64,000 nucleotides of DNA from Paramicrobacterium sp051513965. GTDB taxonomy: Bacteria; Actinomycetota; Actinomycetes; Actinomycetales; Microbacteriaceae. The first letter of the stretch is position 1. Each line of letters opens with the position of its first letter. Of the stretch, positions 42,827 to 51,091 are shown piece by piece. The translations under genes were made by a program, and so were the position numbers. The notes under the pieces were generated by a model. It did not search any database. It saw only the letters and a program-made list of their open reading frames with translations, and was not told the origin of the DNA. The DNA lies in contig NZ_CP195847.1 in assembly GCF_051513965.1 (NCBI RefSeq), positions 62,001 to 126,000 on the forward strand. The letters run 5' to 3'.

Positions 42827-42852
42827 CCCCCGCGCGCCGCGCCGCGCCCCGC

Positions 42853-42901
42853 CTGTCAAAAACGGCGACTGATCGTGACGATCAGTCGCCGTTTTTGACA
42901 G
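42853..42901. terminator. perfect 24-bp-arm palindrome after icd (bidirectional terminator, copy 1)
   Basis: A 49-base element: a 24-bp arm, CTGTCAAAAACGGCGACTGA plus TCGT (42853-42876), one central base, and a perfect complement (42878-42901). The arms carry A5 and T5 tracts that end each stem, so it works in either direction as a rho-independent terminator between icd and the convergent small membrane-protein gene. A related copy lies at 43941-43993. Confidence 0.85.
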
Positions 42902-42906
42902 GTGCG

Positions 42907-43239
42907 CTACGCGTCCCCGTCGTGTGAATCTCGGTCGGGGCGCGCAGCCTCATCGGTCTGCGCGCGGTCGTGATCTGACGGTGCGCCACGCTGCTCGAGC
43001 ACCGTGGCGAGGCCTGAGAGTCCCGCGGACAGCAGGTCGCTTCGCTCGCTGCGGCGGTGCTCAGCGGCACGCCGTGCGACCGGGGCCGCGCGTCGAGCAG
43101 CGGTGTCGAGCGCCCCCCGCCGCCGGAGCCAGAGCGCACCTGCGACGATCAGGATCGCAATCACAACGACAACGGCAGCGATGAGGCCGAATCGAAGCAG
43201 GATGAGGTTCATAAGCGTCTCGAGCCCGTCATCGGACAT
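42907..43239 (-). CDS. hypothetical single-span membrane protein
   Basis: About 110 residues: a short N-terminus, one hydrophobic segment (FGLIAAVVVVIAILIVAGALWL), then an Arg/Ala-rich stretch (RRRGALDTAARRAAPVARRAAEHRRSERSD) and an acidic hydrophilic end. Family not recognised. The frame extends to an ATG at 43266, but that codon lies inside the palindrome of the divergent TetR gene, so the ATG at 43239 is preferred; 43212 is a further alternative. It is divergent from the TetR gene and is a plausible regulatory target of it. Confidence 0.55.
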   Translation of the reverse strand: MSDDGLETLMNLILLRFGLIAAVVVVIAILIVAGALWLRRRGALDTAARRAAPVARRAAEHRRSERSDLLSAGLSGLATVLEQRGAPSDHDRAQTDEAARPDRDSHDGDA

Positions 43240-43253
43240 GTGCACGGACGTTG

Positions 43254-43271
43254 TTAGCAGTATCATGCTAA
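43254..43271. promoter_or_regulatory. inverted repeat upstream of the TetR gene
   Basis: TTAGCA (43254-43259) and TGCTAA (43266-43271) form an 18-bp hyphenated palindrome with a 6-base spacer. A third half-site, GTGCTAA, occurs at 43289-43295 next to the TetR ribosome-binding site (AAAAAGGA). The interval is strikingly AT-rich (AAATAAAATAA). It is a probable autoregulatory operator and promoter for the divergent pair. Confidence 0.55.
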
Positions 43272-43304
43272 ATAAAATAACACGACCGTGCTAAAAAGGA
43301 ATGC

Positions 43305-43928
43305 ATGCCGAAGATCGTTGATGCGCAGGCCCGCCGTGAGGCGATCGCGAACGCCGTTCTGCAGGTGATTGCCGAGGGGGGACTGCGGGCTGCGACCTTT
43401 GCGCAGATCGCGGCGCGCGCCGGCCTGGCGGTGGGGTCAGTGAGGCACTATTTCGTGGATCACGGCGATGTGCTGCAGTTCGCGGCCTCGGAGGTCGTCA
43501 ATCGTACGGCCACGAGGCTCGAAGCTCACGTGTCGAAGCTCGAAGCCGCTTCCTCGGGGGATGCCCGGCTTCGAATCGCGGTCGACATGCTGTGTGAGGT
43601 GCTCCCGCTCGATAGTGAGCGAACGGTCGAGGCAGTCGTGTGGCTTGAGTTCGCAATCGCATCGCGCGGGGATCGGGCGTTGGCGCCCTCCATCGACGCC
43701 CTGCATACCGGCCTGCGAACCTTGATCCATCGAATAGTCTCTTCTGGAGTGAGCGCAGGGCGATTCGATCCCGCCATCGATGTCGACGTCGAAGTCGCCC
43801 GACTTCACGCGCTTGTCGATGGACTGCTGCTGCACGGCGTTCTTGTCGCGGACAGCGCAGCGGCTCCGGAGCATCGCCGTGTGATCGAGGGGCATCTCCG
43901 AAGTCTCTACCGTGATCCCATCGCGTAG
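43305..43928 (+). CDS. TetR/AcrR family transcriptional regulator
   Basis: A 207-residue repressor-type protein. Residues ~10-55 are the TetR HTH (RREAIANAVLQVIAEGGLRAATFAQIAARAGLAVGSVRHYFVDHGDVL). The C-terminal helical domain (about 75-200) resembles the BetI-like TetR_C group. The ATG follows AAGGA. It is divergent from the small membrane protein and followed by the second palindromic terminator. The ligand is unknown. Confidence 0.93.
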   Translation: MPKIVDAQARREAIANAVLQVIAEGGLRAATFAQIAARAGLAVGSVRHYFVDHGDVLQFAASEVVNRTATRLEAHVSKLEAASSGDARLRIAVDMLCEVLPLDSERTVEAVVWLEFAIASRGDRALAPSIDALHTGLRTLIHRIVSSGVSAGRFDPAIDVDVEVARLHALVDGLLLHGVLVADSAAAPEHRRVIEGHLRSLYRDPIA

Positions 43929-43940
43929 CGCTTGCCGAGC

Positions 43941-43993
43941 ACACGTCAAAAATGGCGACCAATCGCGGTGATCGGTCGCCATTTTTGACGTGT
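43941..43993. terminator. palindromic element related to the icd terminator (copy 2)
   Basis: A 20-bp perfect arm, ACACGTCAAAAATGGCGACC (43941-43960), pairs with 43974-43993, extended inward by ATC/GAT beyond one mismatch. The core GTCAAAAA(C/T)GGCGAC is shared with the element at 42853-42901. It sits between the TetR gene and the convergent NUDIX gene and should terminate both. Confidence 0.82.
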
Positions 43994-44004
43994 GCAGCGG
44001 GGCG

Positions 44005-44430
44005 TCAGTCGATGAGGCCTGATGCCGCGAGGCGACGCACCACCTCCGCGCCCGCGGGCGGACAGCGGTGCAGGTCTGCGGTGCCGATCCAGTGCAGTTC
44101 GCTGACCTCCGCCGCGGGCTGCGGCTCGGCATCCGGCTCGCCCGTGAACATCGTCATGCGGACCATGCGCCCCTCGGGCTCGCCGTGCGCTTGAGTCACC
44201 ACGGTGAACAGCTCGCGGATGGTCTCGGGCGCGAGCCGCGTCGAGATCTCCTCCTGCGCCTCGCGCTGGGCCGCCTGCGCGAGGGTCTCGCCGGGGTCGA
44301 CCTTGCCGCCCGGCATGAACACGACGTCGCGTCCGCGGGCGGTGACCATGAGCACACGGCGGTCGCGGATGACCGCGACGGCGGAGACGATGATGTCGGG
44401 CAGAGTCTCGGATGCTGTCGAAGTCGTCAC
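44005..44430 (-). CDS. NUDIX hydrolase
   Basis: A 141-residue nucleoside-diphosphate-linked hydrolase. The Nudix box is complete: GGKVDPGETLAQAAQREAQEEIST (G-x5-E-x7-R-E-x2-E-E-x-G/S pattern, with the final Gly position altered to Thr). Members clean up oxidised nucleotides or hydrolyse nucleotide-sugars; which one cannot be told. Divergent from glyS with a 145-base spacer. Confidence 0.92.
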   Translation of the reverse strand: MTTSTASETLPDIIVSAVAVIRDRRVLMVTARGRDVVFMPGGKVDPGETLAQAAQREAQEEISTRLAPETIRELFTVVTQAHGEPEGRMVRMTMFTGEPDAEPQPAAEVSELHWIGTADLHRCPPAGAEVVRRLAASGLID

Positions 44431-44513
44431 CTCTCAAGTCTGCACCCGCTGGCTGAGCGCGGTGGCCGAGCCCTCGGCTGAACTGGTCATGTGAAGAGCG
44501 CCGCGGCAATCAG

Positions 44514-44519
44514 TAGACT
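44514..44519 (+). promoter_or_regulatory. -10-like element upstream of glyS
   Basis: TAGACT, 57 bases before the glyS GTG, is a plausible -10; the -35 position 17 bases upstream (GTGAAG) is weak. The remaining ~140 bases of the NUDIX-glyS gap hold no other recognisable element. Confidence 0.35.
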
Positions 44520-44575
44520 GGAGGGGCCGGTCTCTTCGGCAATTCGCACAACGCCTTCCCCTTTCAGGAGCCACT

Positions 44576-45961
44576 GTGGCAGCACCCAGCAGACTTGACG
44601 CCGTCATCGCCCTCGCCCGACACCGCGGGTTCGTGTTCCAAGCCGGTGAGATCTACGGCGGTTCTCGGTCGGCCTGGGACTACGGCCCCCTCGGCGTCGA
44701 GCTGAAGGAGAACATCAAGAAGCAGTGGTGGCAGACCTTCGTCCGCGGCCGCGACGACATGGTGGGTCTCGACTCGTCGGTCATTCTCCCGAAGGCGGTC
44801 TGGGAGGCCTCGGGCCACGTTCAGACCTTCACCGACCCGCTCGTCGAGTGCCAGCAGTGCCACAAGCGGCACCGCCAGGACCACCTCATCGAGGCATTCG
44901 AGCAGAAGAAGGGCCGTGCCCCGAAGGACGGCATGAGCGAGATCGCATGCCCCGACTGCGGCACGAAGGGTCGCTGGACGGAGCCTCAGATGTTCTCCGG
45001 CCTCGTCAAGACATCCCTCGGCCCCGTCGAGACCGCCGCGGGACTGCACTACCTTCGCCCCGAGACCGCGCAGGGCATCTTCGTCAACTTCAACAACGTG
45101 CTCACGGCCTCGCGCAAGAAGCCGCCGTTCGGCATCGGTCAGATCGGCAAGGCATTCCGCAACGAGATCACGCCGGGCAACTTCATCTTCCGCACCCGCG
45201 AGTTCGAGCAGATGGAGATCGAGTACTTCACGGCGCCTGAAGACGCCGACACCTGGTTCACGCACTGGATCGACGAGTGCTGGAACTGGTTCGTCGATCT
45301 CGGCATCGACCCGGAGAACATGCGCCAGTTCGACGTTCCCGAAGACGAGCGCGCGCACTACTCGGCGGGCACCATCGACTTCGAGTACCGCTTCGGCTTC
45401 GCCGGCAACGAGTGGGGCGAGCTCATGGGCGTGGCCAATCGCACCGACTTCGATCTCAAATCTCACTCGGAGGCGTCGGGCACCGAGCTCAGCTTCTTCA
45501 ACCAGGCGACCGGTGAACGCTACATCCCCTACGTGATCGAGCCCTCGTTCGGCCTCACGCGCTCGATGATGGCGTTCCTCGTCGACGCCTACACCGAAGA
45601 CGAGGCCCCGAACACGAAGGGCGGCGTGGACAAGCGCACCGTGCTGCGTCTCGACCCGCGTCTCGCCCCTGTCAAGGCTGCTGTGCTGCCGCTCAGCCGC
45701 AACGAGAAGCTCTCGCCGCTCGCGCGCGAGGTCGGCGACTCGCTTCGCCGCCAGTGGAACGTCGACTTCGACGACGCTGGCGCGATCGGGCGCCGCTACC
45801 GTCGTCACGACGAGATTGGCACGCCCTTCTGCATCACGGTCGACTTCGACTCCCTCGACGACAGGGCCGTGACAGTCCGCGACCGTGACTCGATGCAGCA
45901 GGAGCGCGTCTCGCTCGACCGCCTCTCCGGCTACCTCACGGAGCACCTCAAGGGAGCCTGA
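44576..45961 (+). CDS. glyS: glycyl-tRNA synthetase (alpha-2 type)
   Basis: A 461-residue class II aminoacyl-tRNA synthetase charging tRNA-Gly. The family-specific N-terminus is RHRGFVFQAGEIYGGSRSAWDYGPLGVELKENIKKQWW. Two CxxC pairs typical of this type lie in LVECQQCHKRH and EIACPDCGTKG. Class II motif 2 is FRNEITPGNFIFRTREFEQMEIEYF, and motif 3 is in EPSFGLTRSMMAFLVDAY. GTG is the start, with CAGGAG upstream. The DUF4190 gene begins one base after its stop. Confidence 0.97.
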   Translation: MAAPSRLDAVIALARHRGFVFQAGEIYGGSRSAWDYGPLGVELKENIKKQWWQTFVRGRDDMVGLDSSVILPKAVWEASGHVQTFTDPLVECQQCHKRHRQDHLIEAFEQKKGRAPKDGMSEIACPDCGTKGRWTEPQMFSGLVKTSLGPVETAAGLHYLRPETAQGIFVNFNNVLTASRKKPPFGIGQIGKAFRNEITPGNFIFRTREFEQMEIEYFTAPEDADTWFTHWIDECWNWFVDLGIDPENMRQFDVPEDERAHYSAGTIDFEYRFGFAGNEWGELMGVANRTDFDLKSHSEASGTELSFFNQATGERYIPYVIEPSFGLTRSMMAFLVDAYTEDEAPNTKGGVDKRTVLRLDPRLAPVKAAVLPLSRNEKLSPLAREVGDSLRRQWNVDFDDAGAIGRRYRRHDEIGTPFCITVDFDSLDDRAVTVRDRDSMQQERVSLDRLSGYLTEHLKGA

Positions 45962-45962
45962 C

Positions 45963-46271
45963 ATGAGCGAAAGCCAGAGCTCGACGCCGTCGCCTGACGA
46001 GAAGCCGCCCAGCGTGCAGGGGCCGGAGGTCGACGCGCCGTACAGCAGGCTGGCGATCATCGCCTTTGTGATGGCGTTCGTCATGAGCTTCGTCGGGGGC
46101 ATCCTCGGGCTCGTCGCGCTGTCGCAGATCGCGCGCACTCACGAGCGCGGGCGCGGCCTCGCGATCGCGGCCATCGTCGTCGGGTTCGCGAGCCTCGTCC
46201 TCTACGTCGTGATGATTCTGCTCGGCCTCGCCTTCGCCGGTGCCCTTCGAAGCGACTTCGGCGACTTCTGA
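45963..46271 (+). CDS. DUF4190 domain membrane protein
   Basis: A 102-residue protein with a Pro/Ser-rich ~27-residue N-terminus and two membrane helices separated by the family hairpin GLVALSQIARTHERGRGLAIAAIVVG. Function of DUF4190 is unknown. It starts one base after the glyS stop and must be translationally coupled to it. Two paralogues follow within 1.8 kb. Confidence 0.85.
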   Translation: MSESQSSTPSPDEKPPSVQGPEVDAPYSRLAIIAFVMAFVMSFVGGILGLVALSQIARTHERGRGLAIAAIVVGFASLVLYVVMILLGLAFAGALRSDFGDF

Positions 46272-46371
46272 CCCACGATCGACGCGCGTCGACTTCCCTC
46301 GGCTCGAGTCCGTTAGTGACAGGTCGGTGAGGTGACGCCGCGCCGGGCCGCGCTCGTCTGAGCGGGCACCT

Positions 46372-46403
46372 CTCCCCATCGGGGAGCACTCCCCATCGAG
46401 TGC
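46372..46403. other. overlapping short hairpins in the DUF4190 intergenic region
   Basis: CTCCCCATCGGGGAG (46372-46386) is a six-bp stem with three-base loop, and GCACTCCCCATCGAGTGC (46386-46403) is a five-bp stem that begins where the first ends; both contain CTCCCCATCG as a direct repeat. In the 218-base gap between two DUF4190 genes this may be a weak terminator or alternative structure. There is no T-tract. Confidence 0.35.
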
Positions 46404-46489
46404 CGCGCATTCGGTGCCTAGGCTTCTGAATGTGACGGTGAGCTGATCCGCTGACCGCGGAACACAATCGCCAACAGAGGGGGAAACAC

Positions 46490-47323
46490 ATGACCGAGCA
46501 GCAGCCTCAGATGCCAATGACCGGCGGTGCGCCAGAGCCGCAGTGGGTCAATCCGAGCGCGCAGGCTGGTGCTCAGACGTCGGGTGGGGGTTACCCGACG
46601 TCGAACGGGGGACACCCAGCGCCTGGTGGGGGCCAAGCGGCGCAGGGTGACACCTCCTCGGCGACCGATGGGGGTTATTCGGCGCCGAGTGGGGCACAGC
46701 CCGTGTCGGGTGGGGGTTACCCGGCACAGCACGCGAACGGGCCGGCGGCACCTGCCGCTGGTCCCGTCGCGGCCCCCGAGCCACAGACTGCGCCGGCAAT
46801 GCAGCCCGCACCCGTGTACGGGGACGCGCCTCAGCCGTACGCCGGCTACGCGACTCCTCAGCCAGCAGCCACCTACGGCGCACCGCAGCAGAATCCCGCA
46901 TACAGCGGGGCTGCTCCGCAGCCGGCGCCTGCTGCCGCACCGTCGGCAGCGCCGTACCCCGCGCAGCCGTATGTGGGAGCGCAGGCATACGCTCCGTCGC
47001 CGCAGTACACGCCATCTCAGCCGTACTCACCGGCGCAGCCATACGGCGGTCCCGCGATCGCGACGGTGAAGACCAACACGCTCGCCATCGTCGGTATCTG
47101 CCTCGCGGGCGCAGGGTTCCTCCTCGGTCTCGGGTTTGCGATCTTCGCCCTTGTGGCGCTCACCGGGGCGATCTTAGGCTTCGTCGCCCTCACTCAGATC
47201 AAGACCTCTCACGAGAAGGGGCACGGCCTGGCGATCACCGCGATCGTCGTCGGACTGAGTGGATTCGTGCTCGTCGGCATCCTGTATCTGCTGATGTTCA
47301 GCCTCGCGATCGCGTTCTACTGA
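46490..47323 (+). CDS. DUF4190 membrane protein with long Pro/Gln/Ala-rich N-terminus
   Basis: A 277-residue protein. The first ~185 residues are disordered and repetitive, with recurring GGGYP and QPYxx units rich in Gly, Pro, Gln, Ala and Tyr, like the N-terminal arms of many actinobacterial envelope proteins. The last ~90 residues carry the DUF4190 fold: two hydrophobic segments around FVALTQIKTSHEKGHGLAITAIVVG. The loop and disordered arm are probably cytoplasmic. Paralogue of the flanking genes. Confidence 0.85.
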   Translation: MTEQQPQMPMTGGAPEPQWVNPSAQAGAQTSGGGYPTSNGGHPAPGGGQAAQGDTSSATDGGYSAPSGAQPVSGGGYPAQHANGPAAPAAGPVAAPEPQTAPAMQPAPVYGDAPQPYAGYATPQPAATYGAPQQNPAYSGAAPQPAPAAAPSAAPYPAQPYVGAQAYAPSPQYTPSQPYSPAQPYGGPAIATVKTNTLAIVGICLAGAGFLLGLGFAIFALVALTGAILGFVALTQIKTSHEKGHGLAITAIVVGLSGFVLVGILYLLMFSLAIAFY

Positions 47324-47476
47324 TCGACCTCAGCGCACGGCTTCACGGGGGTGACATGGGTACTTCTCCCAGTTGACACACATATCGCGACTGCGCAACG
47401 CTTAGAGACGAAAGCACATGTACGGCAGCGAGATCACAAAGTTGCCGCGACATGCCCGTGAGAAAGGAACCCACGC

Positions 47477-47773
47477 ATGTCCCAGACACCTCCTCCTCCC
47501 GCGCCGAACCCATACCAGGGAGCGCCCGCACCGCAGGACAAGTACAATGTCATGGCGATCGTCGGGTTCATCCTGTCGTTCTTCGTGAGCCTCGTCGGCG
47601 CGATCCTCTGCTTCGTCGCGCTCTCGCAGATCAAGAAGACCGGTGAGAAGGGTCGCGGACTGGCGATCGCAGGTGTGATCATCGGTCTCGCATCGGTCGT
47701 CATCGGCATCATCGCGATCATCTTCAGCATCGCAGTCGCAGGGTCGGTCGCAACCTACACCTACTCGTACTGA
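47477..47773 (+). CDS. DUF4190 domain membrane protein
   Basis: A 98-residue version of the same domain: a short Pro/Gln-rich N-terminus (PPPPAPNPYQGAPAPQ), then two membrane helices with CFVALSQIKKTGEKGRGLAIAGVIIG in between. Start ATG with AGAAAGGAA upstream. A stable terminator hairpin follows the gene. Third DUF4190 paralogue in a row; function unknown. Confidence 0.87.
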   Translation: MSQTPPPPAPNPYQGAPAPQDKYNVMAIVGFILSFFVSLVGAILCFVALSQIKKTGEKGRGLAIAGVIIGLASVVIGIIAIIFSIAVAGSVATYTYSY

Positions 47774-47815
47774 ACGGTGACTGACTGATCAGCTGAGCCT
47801 GACGCAGTGACACCA

Positions 47816-47841
47816 CGAGCCCCCGCTAACGCGGGGGCTCG
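47816..47841 (+). terminator. hairpin terminator after the DUF4190 genes
   Basis: CGAGCCCCCGC (47816-47826), loop TAAC, GCGGGGGCTCG (47831-47841): a perfect 11-bp GC-rich stem followed by TCGTGTT. It lies in the gap between the last DUF4190 gene and the convergent hemA end. Confidence 0.8.
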
Positions 47842-47972
47842 TCGTGTTAAGCGCTCAGCAGCGTGAGTCACCTGGATCGTTCGAATTGCGCTCGCGTTGG
47901 CTGGGTTGCTCGAACCGATAGCGCGAACAGCAGTTCGTCGGAGTGCGCGGCGAGGTCGTGTGGCGCGTCGAC

Positions 47973-49343
47973 TCAGGATGCCTCTTCGCCCGTGGCTCGT
48001 GGGGTGGAAGCATCCTCGTCGAGATCGACCTCGATGCCGAAGAGAACGCTCAACGCGTCGACATAGCGATCGTGCTCGCCAGCTCGAGCGAAATCACGGG
48101 CACGTGCCGTGGGCTTGTGCAGAAGACGCCCCATCATGTGGCGCAGAGCGGCCGCGGCGGTTCCGTCTGGGTCATTGCGTTCGACGCGTGCGATCTCCTC
48201 GTCGAGCAGCTGCATTGCGCGAGTACGCAGCGCGACGACGGCCGGCGCGAGAGACTGCTCAGCAGCTCGACGAGTGAACTCCTGCGCGGCCGATGACACC
48301 ATGGTGCGCGCGGTGTCTGTCGCCTGAAGCTCTTCGATCGGCGCGTGGATGCGGATCGTCTCGAGGTCGAGGAGCTCAACGCCGTGCACGTCGGCGACGT
48401 CCGGATCGACGTTGCGGGGCAGGCCGAGGTCGATGACCAGCTGATAGGCATCGTGGTTGATGGGGCAGCCCGGGGTGCCGTCGCGACCGAGCGGATCGTT
48501 CGCGTGCGCGGCCGAGTGCTCGAGGGCGTACTCGACGCGGGCGCGCTGCAGGAGGTCGGCGTCGAGCGCGAAGCCGTCGGTCACGGTGCACGTGACGATG
48601 ATGTCGCTGGCGGCGACCGCTGAAGCAAGCCCGTCATGAGGAACATGGTGGATGCCGTGGTTTGCGGCGAACCGCGCCCCACGGCCGGAGGGCGAGTACA
48701 CGGAGACGTCGGTGACGCCGCGGTCGCGCAGCGCAGCGAGGCTGGCTCCCGCATAGGTGCCGGTGCCGACGAGAAGAACACGGGATGCCGCCCAGTCGGC
48801 GACCCGGCTGGACGCGAGCTCGAGTGCGAGGCGCACGATGGAGCGGCCAGCAGAGCCGAGGGACGTGCGGTTCTTCACTCCGCGAGACGTGGAGGATGCG
48901 TGCTGGAAAAGGCGCTCGAGCGTCGCGGTCGTCGAGCCTGCCTCGCGGGCGTTCTCGAGCGAGCGACGAACCTGTCCGGCGATCTCGCCCTCTCCGACGA
49001 CGACGGACTCGAGCCCCGCGGCGACGGCGAACAGGTGCTCTGCCGTGCCCTGCGCCTGCGTGACGTGCCACGTCGAGGCGAGCTCATCCGCGCACAGTCC
49101 GGTCTCGTCGGCGACAGCCTGCGTGGTGTGAGCGAGCGCGTGAGCCGCGGCATCCGGCTTTGAATCATCGATGTCGATGTAGACCTCGAAGCGGTTGCAG
49201 GTCGAGACGACGATGCCGCCCTTCACGTGCTCGGACGCCTGCGTGAGGCGTCGCGTGACGGCCCCGGCCTCGGCGCGCGAAGACAGGTGTTCCAGCAGAT
49301 CGAAAGAGGCGTTCTTGTGGCTCGCCGTCACACTCATGAGCAC
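47973..49343 (-). CDS. hemA: glutamyl-tRNA reductase
   Basis: A 456-residue enzyme reducing glutamyl-tRNA(Glu) to glutamate-1-semialdehyde with NADPH, the first step of C5-pathway haem synthesis. The catalytic Cys is in VVSTCNRFEVY, and the NADPH-binding fold VLLVGTGTYAGASLAAL lies near residue 190. The C-terminal dimerisation domain ends in a long acidic tail. GTG at 49343 aligns with family N-termini (MLxxVTASHKNASFDLLE); ATG 49337 is the alternative start. It is divergent from the rest of the haem locus. Confidence 0.95.
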   Translation of the reverse strand: MLMSVTASHKNASFDLLEHLSSRAEAGAVTRRLTQASEHVKGGIVVSTCNRFEVYIDIDDSKPDAAAHALAHTTQAVADETGLCADELASTWHVTQAQGTAEHLFAVAAGLESVVVGEGEIAGQVRRSLENAREAGSTTATLERLFQHASSTSRGVKNRTSLGSAGRSIVRLALELASSRVADWAASRVLLVGTGTYAGASLAALRDRGVTDVSVYSPSGRGARFAANHGIHHVPHDGLASAVAASDIIVTCTVTDGFALDADLLQRARVEYALEHSAAHANDPLGRDGTPGCPINHDAYQLVIDLGLPRNVDPDVADVHGVELLDLETIRIHAPIEELQATDTARTMVSSAAQEFTRRAAEQSLAPAVVALRTRAMQLLDEEIARVERNDPDGTAAAALRHMMGRLLHKPTARARDFARAGEHDRYVDALSVLFGIEVDLDEDASTPRATGEEAS

Positions 49344-49513
49344 GCGCTCTAGGATAACCCGCGAGACCTGTGCAAATCTTCTATGCCGTGTAGAACAACG
49401 TCATGTGTGCGCTGTGCTCTCTGGGCGTGCGTCGCGGCAGGTGAGCGCTCCTCGAGGCCTGGGCTAAGGTGTTCGGCAACCCTGGCGTACGGGCGGAGCG
49501 GAGGGCGATCACG

Positions 49514-49963
49514 GTGAACGGGGACATTCTCGGGGACATCGCCACGTGGGTCGGTTCGATCGGCACGATTGCGGCCTTCGTGGTGGCGTTCATTCAGATC
49601 AGGCGCGAGCGCACCGAGCGGCACAAGCGTGAGCGGCGCGAATGGATCGCGCACAAGCGCGTGCACGTCGATCGGGTCTCGGCGTGGGTGCGCGACGGTG
49701 TGCTGCGGGTCGCGAACGCCTCGCGGCATCCTCTTCACAACCTCGAAGCGGTGCTGCCCTCGGGGGAGACGCTCCGCATCGCGCACGTTCTGCCCGGCGA
49801 TCACACGCAGGAGGTCGCCTCAGAGGGTGAGGGCCCGGTTGCGGCTCTGACTTTCACGGATGTGCGCGGCGATCGCTGGCGGCGCACCGCGGGGGAGGCC
49901 CCTGAGTTGGTGAACGACGCGCATGCGGGCGACGACAGGCCGCACATCGCCGGGGGAGTTTGA
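49514..49963 (+). CDS. hypothetical protein with one membrane segment
   Basis: About 149 residues. Residues ~10-28 form a hydrophobic segment (ATWVGSIGTIAAFVVAFIQI), followed by a very basic stretch (RRERTERHKRERREWIAHKR) and a small beta-rich domain. The GTG at 49514 follows GGAGGG. Family not recognised; the layout resembles small membrane-anchored proteins in phage- or envelope-linked contexts. It lies between hemA and hemE, twelve bases before hemE, and is probably transcribed with hemE. Confidence 0.6.
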   Translation: MNGDILGDIATWVGSIGTIAAFVVAFIQIRRERTERHKRERREWIAHKRVHVDRVSAWVRDGVLRVANASRHPLHNLEAVLPSGETLRIAHVLPGDHTQEVASEGEGPVAALTFTDVRGDRWRRTAGEAPELVNDAHAGDDRPHIAGGV

Positions 49964-49975
49964 GACAATGAGCGA

Positions 49976-51091
49976 GTGCACCTCGACTCTCGTCACCCGC
50001 TCGCAGCGGGTCTCACTCATGATTCTCGGCTGATCCGCGCCTATCGCGGAGACCGGCCCGACGTCACACCGGTCTGGTTCATGCGTCAGGCGGGCCGCTC
50101 GCTGCCGGAGTACCGCGAGCTGCGCGTCGGCACGGCCATGCTCGACGCGTGCCTCAACCCTGAGATGGCGAGCGAGATCACCCTTCAGCCGGTGCGTCGT
50201 CACGGTGTGGATGCCGCAGTCTTCTTCTCCGACATCGTCGTGCCGTTGAAGCTCGTCGGCGTCGGCGTCGAGATCGTTCCGGGTCGAGGCCCGGTGATGG
50301 ATGCCGCCGTGCGCACGAGCGACGAGATCGACGCGCTCGTCGCCCTCGATCCGGCACAGCTGGACACCGCGCTCGAGCCCGTCATCGAGGCCGTGCGGCT
50401 CACGGTGGAGGGGCTCCAGGGCATTCCGGGGGCGCCGGGAGCCACCCCGCTCGTCGGCTTCGCCGGCGCACCGTTCACGCTCGCGGCGTATCTCGTCGAG
50501 GGCGGCCCCTCGAAGGACCACATCCGCGCTCGCGCGCTCATGCACAGCGATCCGGTCGCCTGGTCGCGCCTGATGGCGTGGTGCGCTGAGGTCACCGGAC
50601 GCTTCCTGCGAGCACAGGTGCTCGCGGGCGCATCCGCCGCGCAGCTCTTCGACTCGTGGGCGGGGAGCCTCTCGCTCGAGGACTACACCGAACACGTCGC
50701 ACCGGCCTCGGCCCGCGTGCTCGAGCACGTGCACGACCTGGAGTACGAACTCGACGGGGTGACGCACAGCGTTCCGGTCGTGCACTTCGGAGTCGGAACC
50801 GGTGAGCTTCTCACGACCATGCACGAGGTGGGCGCTGATACGGTCGGCGTGGACTATCGCACGCCGCTCGACGTCGCCTCGGAACGACTCGGCGGTGACG
50901 TGCCGCTGCAGGGCAACATCGACCCTGCGCAGCTGTTCGCCCCGTGGGACGTCCTCGAGGAACACGTGAACGATGTGATGCGCCGCGGCGACTCCGCACC
51001 CGCCCACGTCGTGAACCTGGGCCACGGTGTGCCGCCCGAGACGGACCCCGATGTCCTCTCGCGCATCGTGCAGCTGGTGCACAGCCGATGA
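49976..51091 (+). CDS. hemE: uroporphyrinogen decarboxylase
   Basis: A 371-residue enzyme removing four carboxyl groups from uroporphyrinogen III to give coproporphyrinogen III. The PVWFMRQAGRSLPEYRELR N-terminal signature with the substrate Arg residues is clear, as is the second family motif GFAGAPFTLAAYLVEGGPSKDH. C-terminal NLGHGVPPETDPDVLSRIVQLVH is conserved. GTG start. Its stop overlaps the next start (ATGA). Confidence 0.97.
   Translation: MHLDSRHPLAAGLTHDSRLIRAYRGDRPDVTPVWFMRQAGRSLPEYRELRVGTAMLDACLNPEMASEITLQPVRRHGVDAAVFFSDIVVPLKLVGVGVEIVPGRGPVMDAAVRTSDEIDALVALDPAQLDTALEPVIEAVRLTVEGLQGIPGAPGATPLVGFAGAPFTLAAYLVEGGPSKDHIRARALMHSDPVAWSRLMAWCAEVTGRFLRAQVLAGASAAQLFDSWAGSLSLEDYTEHVAPASARVLEHVHDLEYELDGVTHSVPVVHFGVGTGELLTTMHEVGADTVGVDYRTPLDVASERLGGDVPLQGNIDPAQLFAPWDVLEEHVNDVMRRGDSAPAHVVNLGHGVPPETDPDVLSRIVQLVHSR

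Noticed and set aside
40577..42859. Long minus-strand open frame opposite icd
   Set aside because: It mirrors the whole icd gene; composition is typical of an antisense shadow and no domain is visible.
43266..43271. ATG at 43266 as the start of the small membrane protein
   Set aside because: The codon lies inside the TetR-side palindrome and has no ribosome-binding site; later in-frame ATGs are more plausible, although leaderless translation cannot be excluded.
47373..47378. TTGACA as a -35 element for the third DUF4190 gene
   Set aside because: The hexamer is perfect, but no acceptable -10 element lies 16-18 bases downstream, so I could not support a promoter there.
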